In this document: one piece after another, positions 55,550-63,366 of the stretch
Numbering within the stretch: position 1 is the first letter of the stretch
Layout: each line of letters opens with the position of its first letter
Source of the DNA: Sphingobacterium sp. UGAL515B_05
Lineage (GTDB): Bacteria > Bacteroidota > Bacteroidia > Sphingobacteriales > Sphingobacteriaceae
NCBI RefSeq assembly: GCF_033097525.1
Contig: NZ_CP109907.1
Coordinates: 310,001 to 374,000, forward strand
DNA: 64,000 nt
Direction of reading: 5' to 3'
Notes under the pieces: generated by a model
Told to the model about the DNA's origin: nothing
Seen by the model: the letters and a program-made list of their open reading frames with translations, nothing else
Database searches by the model: none
Translations under genes and position numbers: made by a program

Positions 55550-55996
55550 CTATTTATACGAATTGATCGATTTGGATACTTTCCAGTCTTTGCCCACACG
55601 CTCCAAAGTAACCAGATCAGTTTTGGTGAAGTTCTCAAATTTTAGAGTCACTTTAGCCACCATATAGTCTGCTGATTCCTCGATGATATCAGTGCTTACT
55701 GTACAATTCAACTTCTCTCCTTTTTGCTTTTTCAGAGATTTGATGACCGCTTCACGGTTATGAGACTGCGCAGTTGTAGCTTGGATCTTTTGATTAAAAT
55801 CGGCTGCAAATAACTGCTCAACTCCTGCTGATTCTCCCTCCGTAGTTACCGCTACATAATGCTCTAAAGCGAAATCTGCTGTGGAAAAGTTAACGTTTGC
55901 TTTTGTTGCTTTTGCTCCAGGTCCTTCAGCTGCCATAGCGAAAGTTGATACTGCGATTAAAGCTGCTGCTGCGAATGTTTTTACTAATGCTTTCAT
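55550..55996 (-). CDS. Secreted NTF2-like protein, copy 6
   Basis: 148 residues from ATG 55996. Variants: KATKANVNFSTADF, IQATTAQSHNREAVIKSLKK and VGKDWKVSK. The SHNRE segment is shared with copy 4 while the N-terminal half follows copies 1-3, so it looks like a mosaic. The -7 box is at 56042-56049. Intact. Confidence 0.84.
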   Translation of the reverse strand: MKALVKTFAAAALIAVSTFAMAAEGPGAKATKANVNFSTADFALEHYVAVTTEGESAGVEQLFAADFNQKIQATTAQSHNREAVIKSLKKQKGEKLNCTVSTDIIEESADYMVAKVTLKFENFTKTDLVTLERVGKDWKVSKSINSYK

Positions 55997-56136
55997 AATG
56001 TCTTTTTTATTGTGTTAGTTTTTAGTTCTTATTTGTTGACTCAAAACTACAACACAATACGCCCCCGGCCTATGGGCTTTAGACCAACGAACTATAAAAC
56101 TCGGTGAATGGCGGGAATGGGGAGGTGAAAAAAAAG

Positions 56137-56526
56137 TAGATCAATATAAAAGTCAGAGTTTCACACTTGTACTTTATATTCTTGGTCTATAAATAGGAAG
56201 TCTCGCCCTAGCTCAAGAATAAAATCTTTCATCTGACGAAGCAGCCCTTTTTGAAGATCCCCTTCATTATAGGATTCTGGTAGATTTAAAAAGTCAAAAA
56301 CGTAGCTATCTTTAAACGCTTTATTAATGCCTACTTCAAATTCTCTCGGCAGTGAAGAGAGTTTTACATTTCCAATCATTGTGCGTTCAAAGACAGAACT
56401 ATCAATCTGTCGCTCCAACTCCCTGGAACTATATTTTTCCTCGATAGTTAGCTTCAAATAAAATTCCTTTTCTTCAACTGTCTTGGTAAGACTAAAAATT
56501 AAAACATTATTTGTCCAACTCAATTC
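56137..56526 (-). pseudogene. Middle fragment of the DUF1016/YhcG nuclease
   Basis: Over about 390 bases it is nearly identical to the complete gene at 45382-46368, from LSWTNNVLIFS to IDQEYKVQV and beyond. An in-frame TGA replaces the codon before NSDFYIDLLFF (56159-56161), so the nuclease core is cut. Both ends stop at unit borders: the GGGAGGTG of unit 6 on one side and an orphan promoter block on the other. Confidence 0.86.
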
Positions 56527-56600
56527 GACACAATAAGCCTCTAGCCTATGGGCTTTAGACTAACGCTCAGGAAAACTAGGTGAACTGCGGGAATGGAGAG
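56527..56600 (-). repeat. Orphan promoter-block fragment of an NTF2-like unit
   Basis: The outer part of the conserved block (gacacaataag...tatgggctttagactaacg...gggaatgg) is present without the gene. The -7 box side has been replaced by the DUF1016 fragment. It marks the border of a lost unit. Confidence 0.82.
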
Positions 56601-56774
56601 AAAGAAATATAAAGCACAAACCATACAAATACTAAAATTAAATAATAAATAAAGAGAATTAATAGTCAATATTTATTTAATTTGCACTCGATTTCACTAC
56701 AAATACAAAAACTTATTTGGCAACACAAATAAGTCTTTATATACCACAAAAATCAATTGAATTATAACATATAA

Positions 56775-58457
56775 ATGCTTCATTCATTCAAAATTTCTTC
56801 GTATTTACTTTTACTGTGCTTTTTATTTAATTCATGCAAAAAAAATGAAGAGACTGTCATTGCCGAACCTGTAAAAATTGTCATTAAACCAGATGAAGTT
56901 TACTTAAAACGTGAAATACAATTTTTAGGGGCCAGGCTGTCCGCTGAGATACAGAATCTGCCGGTAGGTGACTCAGATGAAATAAACTGGACAGTCGAGA
57001 ACACAAGAATTGCAAGTTTAACACAAAATCCAGAAACAAAGGAAGCTTCAGTATGGCCTGAAGGAGCTGGTGAAACATATGCAATAGCAACCCTTGCGAA
57101 TGGCAAGGCAACAGCGAAAGTAAAAATCATTGTAACAGATGCCAATGACTACAAGTTTAGGTTAGTACTAAAGGACAAAGGAACATCTTCTCATACGTTG
57201 AATAATCCTGAAACATTCTTATCAGAGAAGGCTATCCAGCGGCGGCAGAAACGAAACATCGCAATCGACAATTCCGATCTTCCGATTTCGGAGGACTATT
57301 TAAATCAAATTGAAAAGATAGGATGTAAAATTGTCTCCAAAAGTAAATGGCTAAATACCGTCACGGTACATTGTGTAGATTATTTCCTTATTGACAACTA
57401 TAAAAATCTCCCCTTTGTGCACTCCGCAGAAAAAGTATGGGAAGGACCTAGGGAAAACTTGACCGAGAAAGGAAAGTATAAAGATATCCCGCAAAGGGTA
57501 TCCAACAATACCCCTAATAATAAATTGGACTATGGCGGAGCTGCCTCCAATATAAGCATAAATAATGGCCAGGTGCTTCATGAGAATGGTTTTAAAGGAG
57601 CAGGTATCGATATTGCTGTCATCGATGCCGGTTTTTTGAATCTTAAAAATAACCCAGCTTTTAAAAATGTGAATATCAAAGGTGCTAAATCTTTTGTCTA
57701 TGAAAACGATGATCCATATGCGATCGATATTCACGGAGTTTGGGTAAGCTCCTGTATGGCTGTCAACCAACCTGGAACATATGTGGGTACCGCACCGGAG
57801 GCAAATTACTGGCTGCTTCGCTCAGAAGATCAATCATCTGAACAGCACGTTGAAGAGGACTACTGGGCCAGCGCGGCTGAATTTGCGGACAGTGTTGGTG
57901 TAGATATCATTAATTCGTCACTTTACTATGGTCCAAAAAGTTTCTACAATCCTGCCTATAAATTTGAAGAGATGGATGGAAAGACCACATTTGCCACCAG
58001 GGCTGCTAACATAGCAGCCAGTAAAGTTATCTTGATTGTCAATTGTGCTGGCAATGACAGAACCTGGGTAGGGAGTCCGGCCGACTCTCCTCATGTACTT
58101 ACAGTAGGTGCGGTATTTAATGATCGTGACGTAGCATATTTTACATCTTGGGGAGTGACAGTAGATGGTAGAATGAAACCGGATGTTATGGCCCTAGGTG
58201 AAGGAGCATGGGTAATCGGGAAATCAGGCGCCGGTGAACTACGTAGTGGAACCTCCTATTCGAGTCCTATACTTTGTGGTTTAGCCGCCTGTTTATGGCA
58301 AGCTTATCCGCAATTGAGCAATAAAGAACTAATGGATGTAATACGCAAATCAGGAGATCGAATCAATACCCCGATTATCCCTTATGGTTATGGTATTCCT
58401 GACATGAAGAAAGCAATGGAAATGGCAAAAGAGATCAAAAAATCAAGAAACCTTTAA
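56775..58457 (+). CDS. S8 (subtilisin-family) serine protease lipoprotein, 560 aa
   Basis: The lipobox is LFNSC (Cys21 region). Residues about 35-115 form an Ig-like (Big) domain with VWPEGAGETYAIATLANG. A propeptide-like stretch follows, then the catalytic triad: D284 in AVIDAGFLN, H320 in AIDIHGVWVSS and S494 in RSGTSYSSPILCGLAA, plus the oxyanion region IVNCAGNDRTW. All catalytic residues are present. It is probably anchored to the outer membrane or exported. It occupies the cargo position between the orphan block and unit 7 and may be antagonistic or nutritional. Confidence 0.93.
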   Translation: MLHSFKISSYLLLLCFLFNSCKKNEETVIAEPVKIVIKPDEVYLKREIQFLGARLSAEIQNLPVGDSDEINWTVENTRIASLTQNPETKEASVWPEGAGETYAIATLANGKATAKVKIIVTDANDYKFRLVLKDKGTSSHTLNNPETFLSEKAIQRRQKRNIAIDNSDLPISEDYLNQIEKIGCKIVSKSKWLNTVTVHCVDYFLIDNYKNLPFVHSAEKVWEGPRENLTEKGKYKDIPQRVSNNTPNNKLDYGGAASNISINNGQVLHENGFKGAGIDIAVIDAGFLNLKNNPAFKNVNIKGAKSFVYENDDPYAIDIHGVWVSSCMAVNQPGTYVGTAPEANYWLLRSEDQSSEQHVEEDYWASAAEFADSVGVDIINSSLYYGPKSFYNPAYKFEEMDGKTTFATRAANIAASKVILIVNCAGNDRTWVGSPADSPHVLTVGAVFNDRDVAYFTSWGVTVDGRMKPDVMALGEGAWVIGKSGAGELRSGTSYSSPILCGLAACLWQAYPQLSNKELMDVIRKSGDRINTPIIPYGYGIPDMKKAMEMAKEIKKSRNL

Positions 58458-58490
58458 TAGGGATATTAAAGCTACGGGGAGTAATGACTC

Positions 58491-58580
58491 AAAAAAGCCA
58501 GATCTCGCGACCTGGCTTTTAAACTAAACTTAAACATATGATTCACTAGTGGTTTGCCTTTTTATGACTGGCAAACCACC
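58491..58580. terminator. Hairpins between the protease gene and NTF2-like copy 7
   Basis: gccagatctcgcgacctggc (58497-58516) is flanked by A and T runs and can serve both strands. The second stem GTGGTTTGCC / GGCAAACCAC (58549-58579) stands next to the copy 7 stop. Confidence 0.82.
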
Positions 58581-58592
58581 AGCTATTTGATA

Positions 58593-59039
58593 CTACTTAT
58601 ACGAATTGATTGATTTGGATACTTTCCAGTCATTCCCCACACGCTCCAAGGTAACTAAATCTGTTTTGGTGAAATTCTCAAATTTCAACGTCACTTTAGC
58701 CACCATATAGTCTGCCGATTCCTCGATGATATCAGTACTTACTGCACAATTCAACTTCTCGCCTTTTTGCTTTTTCAATAGTTTAACCACTTCGCTACGG
58801 CTGTTAGACTGCGCATTTGTTGCTTGGATCTTTTGATTAAAATCAGCTGCGAATAACTGCTCTACTCCTGCTGATTCTCCCTCAGTAGTTACCGCTACAT
58901 AGTGCTCTAAAGCGAAGTCTGCTGTTGAAAGGTTAATGTTAGCTTTTGTTGTTTTTGCTCCTGGTCCTTCAGCTGCCATAGCGAAAGTTGATACTGCGAT
59001 TAAAGCTGCTGCTGCGAATGTTTTTACTAATGCTTTCAT
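58593..59039 (-). CDS. Secreted NTF2-like protein, copy 7
   Basis: 148 residues from ATG 59039. Variants: KTTKANINL, VVKLLKKQ and LNCAVSTDIIEE. Upstream it carries the same promoter block and -7 box (59086-59093) and then the same 250-base leader and gene start as copy 1, so copies 1 and 7 head a shared direct repeat of about 830 bases. Intact. Confidence 0.84.
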   Translation of the reverse strand: MKALVKTFAAAALIAVSTFAMAAEGPGAKTTKANINLSTADFALEHYVAVTTEGESAGVEQLFAADFNQKIQATNAQSNSRSEVVKLLKKQKGEKLNCAVSTDIIEESADYMVAKVTLKFENFTKTDLVTLERVGNDWKVSKSINSYK

Positions 59040-59254
59040 AATGTCTTTTTTATTGTGTTAGTTCTGTTGTTCTTATTTGTTGACTCAAAACTACAACACA
59101 ATAGTCTCCTAGCCTATGGGCTTTAGACTAACGATCAGTAAAACTCGGTGAATGGCGGGAATAGGGAGGTGGAAGGGCTTAGAATAACGTACTGAATTTT
59201 CGATAATCAGACTATAACAGCTATCTTTAATAGCAAAAGCTTCTACAAGTCCAA

Positions 59255-59418
59255 ATGATTGAAATTGCCCATCAACAATATAAAGTATTAATCTATACCG
59301 ATCACCAATATACTTTTGAATCCGTCGATAATCTCAGACGCTACAAACGGGTATATGTCGATGATTCTTGCGATCGATATAGCAATGTATCTAACATTGC
59401 CATTTTAGTAAAGCATGG
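59255..59418 (+). pseudogene. 5' fragment of the propeller-like cargo gene (third copy)
   Basis: The codons for MIEIAHQQYKVLIYTDHQYT to SNVSNIAILVKHG match the gene at 42538 with very few changes. At about 59418 the sequence switches to the end of an acetyltransferase gene in another frame. The resulting hybrid frame is open to 59494 but is not a credible gene. Confidence 0.85.
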
Positions 59419-59514
59419 GGATTGGGAACAGATGATGCACATGGCTTATATGAAAAATTTGGATTCACCCCGCTGTCTAACCCAGCGAAAATGATGGAAA
59501 AAATAAACAAATAA
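59419..59514 (+). pseudogene. 3' end of a GNAT acetyltransferase gene
   Basis: The frame reads GLGTDDAHGLYEKFGFTPLS and ends KMMEKINK with a stop at 59512-59514. This is the characteristic last motif of GNAT enzymes (DAHGLYEKFGF). The first 80 percent of the gene is missing, replaced by the propeller-like fragment. It precedes the next cargo gene by 9 bases. Confidence 0.82.
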
Positions 59515-59523
59515 ACTACAAAT

Positions 59524-60048
59524 ATGATCATTGAAGGCCAAATAATAAACCGTCCTTATTCTGGTGAATACGATGAGAGAATCTATGATAATACTAGCTC
59601 ATGGAATTCTCAGAATTGGACATATATCAAATTTACAAATGATGATTATTCAGAATGGTGCGGTGTCTTTAGAGGTCTTCCGAAAGCCGTATCGATTTCA
59701 TCGATAAAAAATATTATCTTGGTTTTGACCTCAGATTATCTATATCAGCTTAGTATCAATGGAGATCTAGTGGATCTAGAAGAACAGTCAGACTATCGAA
59801 ACTTAACCGCAACACCTCTTGGAGACTTTCTCTTATCAGACTATTATAATGTTATTAGGATCATCAATAGTATACAACATTGGGAGCAAATTTCAAGCCC
59901 AATTGAAATGGACAATATCAGATTCAAAACTTGGAATGGACCAATACTTGAGTTTACCTGTGATGAATTTTGTAATTGGGACAGGCACTTAAATATGAGC
60001 TATAATAGCGAAACAAATAAAATTGAAATAAAGAATGAGAGCACCTGA
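59524..60048 (+). CDS. Uncharacterised 174-aa cargo protein, propeller-like
   Basis: ATG 59524. Beta-rich and cytoplasmic, with blade-like segments (VSISSIKNIILVLTSDYLYQ, then ATPLGDFLLSDYYNVIRII) that recall the protein at 42538 without clear sequence identity. It overlaps the next gene by 14 bases. An immunity-type role is plausible from context only. Confidence 0.68.
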   Translation: MIIEGQIINRPYSGEYDERIYDNTSSWNSQNWTYIKFTNDDYSEWCGVFRGLPKAVSISSIKNIILVLTSDYLYQLSINGDLVDLEEQSDYRNLTATPLGDFLLSDYYNVIRIINSIQHWEQISSPIEMDNIRFKTWNGPILEFTCDEFCNWDRHLNMSYNSETNKIEIKNEST

Positions 60049-60607
60049 TTTTGAAATTGACGGCAAGAATGGAATTGTTTCTAGATCATTCAACAATTTA
60101 GCTATAAACAGCTTTGCCGAAGCTTGTAAATGGGTAGAAAGCCTTGAGTATAGACGAAACAATGATAAAAATAGTAAATTGGTTTTGTTTGATGAGTTAT
60201 GTGGAACTTGCAGTACAAAACATGCACTATTGAAAAGATTGGCTGAGGAAAATGGGAACAAAAGCCTAAGTCTTCTATTAGGCATTTTCACCATGAATAG
60301 CAATAATACCCCTAAAATAAAGGATATCCTAGCCAAATATAATCTAAAAGATATCCCGGAGGCCCATAATTATCTGCGAAATCATAATTACATGTTGGAT
60401 TTTACAGGCATTAGTGTTGACGAGACTGAGTTTGAACTGGATCTTTTAGAAGAAGTCGAAATCAGCCCTGATCAAATCACTGACTACAAAGTTCAATATC
60501 ATAAGGAATTTTTATCGCGCTGGATCGAAACCAATAAGATCCCATATCCATTAAATGAGCTCTGGAAAATACGGGAGGAATGTATTGCAGCACTAGCACA
60601 GAATTAA
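60035..60607 (+). CDS. Uncharacterised 190-aa protein with conserved-looking cysteine motif
   Basis: ATG 60035 lies within the last codons of the previous gene, so the two are coupled. Notable is LVLFDELCGTCSTKHALLKR followed by LLLGIFTMNSNNTPKIKDIL, an arrangement I associate with a widespread uncharacterised bacterial family, but I cannot name it. Cytoplasmic. The CGTC pair might be catalytic or metal-binding. Confidence 0.7.
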   Translation: MRAPDFEIDGKNGIVSRSFNNLAINSFAEACKWVESLEYRRNNDKNSKLVLFDELCGTCSTKHALLKRLAEENGNKSLSLLLGIFTMNSNNTPKIKDILAKYNLKDIPEAHNYLRNHNYMLDFTGISVDETEFELDLLEEVEISPDQITDYKVQYHKEFLSRWIETNKIPYPLNELWKIREECIAALAQN

Positions 60608-60729
60608 AAAGAGACTTAAAAACAAAATTACATACAGCAGGATTACTTACCAGCCTATTAAATAAAAAGACAAACGATATCATGATAACAAACGTAGCTC
60701 CCTGAAGAATAAAATATTGAAAGAAAAGA

Positions 60730-61155
60730 TTAATCCGAGATCTTCCAATCAGTCTTTTCATAAAAAAAATCACAGGTTTCATCCAAAACAATATTGATCC
60801 TGTTTCCAACTTTTTTTATTTCTAGCTCATTTGAAACCGTCCCACCTGAATTGCTTAACACTAATACTGTTCTAAAAATCTCATATTCTATACGATACTC
60901 TCCACTTCCCCAGTAAGAACTTCTATATTTATTTTCATCAAGCAAAGTAAGCATATCGTCCCTATTTGGTAAATCCCCCATAGCAGTACAAGCGTAATAT
61001 TTAAAATAATATTTCCCTACAATCATCGAATGAGTAATTAACCGTGAATATACGATTGCCAAAACCAATAAAAATACAATAAATAAGAATGGCCAATTTT
61101 TAGTTTTTTTCACTCTTAACCCGATAGTGTACTGATGATCATTATTGAATTGCAT
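60730..61155 (-). CDS. Single-span membrane protein, 141 aa
   Basis: ATG 61155. One membrane helix at about 23-40 (PFLFIVFLLVLAIVYSRLI) is followed by an exported beta-rich domain with three cysteines (YYACTAMGDLPNRDDML, then DETCDFFYEK). Function unknown. It lies 26 bases downstream of the small lipoprotein gene at 61182 and is probably co-transcribed with it. Confidence 0.66.
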   Translation of the reverse strand: MQFNNDHQYTIGLRVKKTKNWPFLFIVFLLVLAIVYSRLITHSMIVGKYYFKYYACTAMGDLPNRDDMLTLLDENKYRSSYWGSGEYRIEYEIFRTVLVLSNSGGTVSNELEIKKVGNRINIVLDETCDFFYEKTDWKISD

Positions 61156-61181
61156 AGATTAAAACATGTTAATATGATCGA

Positions 61182-61493
61182 CTATTGTTCACAGTACCTA
61201 TAGGTCTTTTGATCAGAAAGCCTATTTAGATATAATCTTCTTTCGCCATAATAGCTATCAATCCGGTTAATTACAGCGATTGGGGAATCAATAACCAGCC
61301 TGCTATAGATGGTATCATTCCGTACGAAATTATACGTATCATTAAATACAAGGATATCCTGTAGGCCACTATTATCGCCACAATTTTTCCACATGGAATT
61401 TGTTAAACTCTTGTTTTTGCAAGAAAAAAGCAAAAAGCCCGGCCCCAAAATAACAAGGAGAAATTTTAGTCTCATCGTAAAACTACTTTGCAT
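61182..61493 (-). CDS. Small lipoprotein, about 97-103 aa
   Basis: ATG 61493 or ATG 61475 (MRLKFLLVILGPGFLLFSC). The lipobox LFSC is clear. The mature part is short and beta-like (LQDILVFNDTYNFVRNDTIY) with cysteines at NCGDN and near the C-terminus. No family was recognised; it is cargo between units 7 and 8 together with the 141-aa membrane protein. Confidence 0.66.
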   Translation of the reverse strand: MQSSFTMRLKFLLVILGPGFLLFSCKNKSLTNSMWKNCGDNSGLQDILVFNDTYNFVRNDTIYSRLVIDSPIAVINRIDSYYGERRLYLNRLSDQKTYRYCEQ

Positions 61494-61595
61494 AATATGT
61501 ACGCTAACAATAATACATAATTTTCTAAACTATTTCAGCCTCCAATTTTGCACAGAAGTTTTTTATTTTCTTCGGAGTTGAAAACAGCATAAAAC

Positions 61596-61684
61596 AAAAA
61601 AGCCAGATCTCGCGAACTGGCCTTTAAACTAAACTTAAACATATGATTCACTAGTGGTTTGTCTTTTATTATTGGCAAACCACC
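61596..61684 (-). terminator. Twin hairpins downstream of NTF2-like copy 8
   Basis: gccagatctcgcgaactggc (61602-61621) with an A-run, and GTGGTTTG / CAAACCAC (61654-61683). The 3' part of the unit is complete although the gene is cut at its 5' end. Confidence 0.78.
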
Positions 61685-61696
61685 AGTTATTGGATA

Positions 61697-62095
61697 CTAC
61701 TTATACGAATTGATCGATTTGGATACTTTCCAGTCATTCCCCACACGCTCCAAAGTAACTAAATCTGTTTTGGTGAAGTTTTCAAATTTCAACGTTACTT
61801 TAGCCACCATATAGTCTGCCGATTCCTCGATGATATCTGTGCTTACTGTACAGTTTAGCTTTTCGCCTTTTTGTTTTTTCAAGGATTTAATCACTTCGCT
61901 ACGGCTGTTAGACTGCGCATTGGAAGCTTGGATCTTTTGATTAAAATCAGCTGCAAACAACTGCTCAACTCCTGCTGATTCTCCCTCCGTAGTTACCGCA
62001 ACATAGTGATCAAGAGCCAAGTCTGTGGTGGAAAGGTTAACCTTTGCTTTTGTTGCTTTTGCTCCTGGCCCTTCAGCTGCCATAGCGAAAGTTTA
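61697..62095 (-). pseudogene. NTF2-like copy 8, signal peptide lost
   Basis: The mature domain is intact from TFAMAAEGPGAKATKAKVNL to KSINSYK, but at about 62095 the sequence leaves the family: the first 17 residues of the signal peptide and the whole promoter block are gone. An internal ATG (62083) would make a 128-residue cytoplasmic form. It is the right-hand end of the array. Confidence 0.85.
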
Positions 62096-62549
62096 TGCCA
62101 TAATTTTATAACTAGTTTATATTTATAAAGTAGGACTATTCATTCAAATAGCGGTAACATAATTCAATTAAATAGGACTATTCACAAGCGGATGGATAAT
62201 ATATCTGTTTTATCCTATCAAAATGAGGTCAAAGCAATATGGGGTTAATCCATTTTACTTTTTCTTTATAATATATAACAAGGAGTTTATATCCAGGACC
62301 AACATGGGACTTGATTAAGGTTTTCTTTGCTAAAAGAGGGCAGAAAATATATCGATCTTAAGAATACTTTGGGCACAAAATTTAATATATTAATTTTAAA
62401 CAGAAGAGTCATTTGTAAACTACAAAGTTGAAAGTTTTTTTTATCTAGAATGACGAATCTTAGGAACCTTCTCCAATAGTTTTTTTTGATATCTGGATCG
62501 TAATTCCACATTAATTTGATATTTTTATTTTATCAACAATTATATACGT
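62096..62549. other. AT-rich region at the right border of the array
   Basis: No gene is seen. The stretch lies between the truncated last unit and the Crp/Fnr-type gene and must hold the promoter of the latter. The word taggactattcac recurs at about 62131 and 62162, a loose direct repeat of unknown meaning. Confidence 0.45.
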
Positions 62550-63131
62550 ATGATTGAAGTTTTACATCTTAATATTTCGCGGAATATCTCAAGTTCTCAG
62601 ACTGACATTTCGCAGTTTTGCAACTTATTCCGTCCAAAATCAATTCAAAAAAAAGACTTTCTACTGCGGGCTGGCGAAGTATGTAAATTTGAGGCTTTTA
62701 TAACTAAAGGACTCTTTAAGGTGTATCACATTGATACGAAGGGCACGGAGCAGACATTATACTTCGGAATGGAAGATTGGTGGCTCACAGATATCGATAG
62801 TTTTTCCAACCAGACACCCTCTCAGCTTTTTATTGAAGCTATTGAAGATAGTGAGGTGCTGATTATTTCGAAAAAGGACAAAGATTTTGCCTATGAAAAT
62901 TTCCCTTTTGTAGAAAAGCTATTCCGGATCATGACACAAAAAACCCACACTGCACTACAGCGCCGAATGATTGATAATCTAGGTAAAACCGCGGATCAAC
63001 GTTACCTGGATTTCATTGAAAATTATCCTTCATTAAACCAGCGGCTGACCAATTTGCAAATTGCCGCATATCTCGGGATCAGCCATGAGTTTCTAAGTAA
63101 AATAAGAAAGAAAACAGCAAATAGAAAGTAA
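62550..63131 (+). CDS. Crp/Fnr-family transcriptional regulator
   Basis: The protein has 193 residues. The cyclic-nucleotide-binding-like beta-roll spans about 25-115 (FLLRAGEVCKFEAFITKGLF, then TLYFGMEDWWLTD). The C-terminal HTH is LTNLQIAAYLGISHEFLSKI. The cNMP-contact arginine motif is not evident, as in many Bacteroidota members that respond to other signals. The MBL-fold gene follows 235 bases downstream on the same strand and may be its target. Confidence 0.9.
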   Translation: MIEVLHLNISRNISSSQTDISQFCNLFRPKSIQKKDFLLRAGEVCKFEAFITKGLFKVYHIDTKGTEQTLYFGMEDWWLTDIDSFSNQTPSQLFIEAIEDSEVLIISKKDKDFAYENFPFVEKLFRIMTQKTHTALQRRMIDNLGKTADQRYLDFIENYPSLNQRLTNLQIAAYLGISHEFLSKIRKKTANRK

Positions 63132-63366
63132 TATATATTCGAGTACCTCGCGATTTAAACAACTGCAAAAATACTGTGCTACCGAAATAGAGCTGCTCTA
63201 AAGCATCAGCATAGTTCTGCTGTATTTAATAATCTTTTGTGCCATACGCTCCATATTTATAGCAAAACCCGAATCCCCACCTGCTATTTAATTTTTAAGA
63301 TTTTCATTTATTGAACTTGTTCAATGGTAAACGATGTCCGTGTACGGTAATTTTGTCTCAAATAAA

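Larger units (their letters stand above)
41783..62095. repeat. Dispersed repeat array: NTF2-like units separating variable cargo
   Basis: Each unit runs, on the reverse strand, from a GGGAGGTG border through a promoter block and a 149-codon secreted gene to hairpin terminators. Units: 41783-42454, 43226-43863, 44672-45346, 46441-47081, 49340-50013, 55446-56127 and 58491-59171, plus a 5'-truncated unit 61596-62095. Fragments lie at 48101-48180 (gene middle) and 56527-56600 (promoter block only). All units share orientation; cargo on either strand changes abruptly at the borders. Units 1 and 7 stay nearly identical beyond the border for a further 250 bases. Confidence 0.88.

Noticed and set aside
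57351..57770. 139-codon ORF antisense to the subtilase
   Set aside because: Shadow of the strongly supported S8 protease frame with its complete catalytic triad.
59255..59494. 79-aa hybrid ORF as a real gene
   Set aside because: It is the start of the propeller-like gene running out of frame through a GNAT gene end.
16000..62100. One large integrative element carrying the whole accessory region
   Set aside because: Composition supports foreign origin, but no integrase, attachment-site pair, tRNA border or transfer gene was found in the window.
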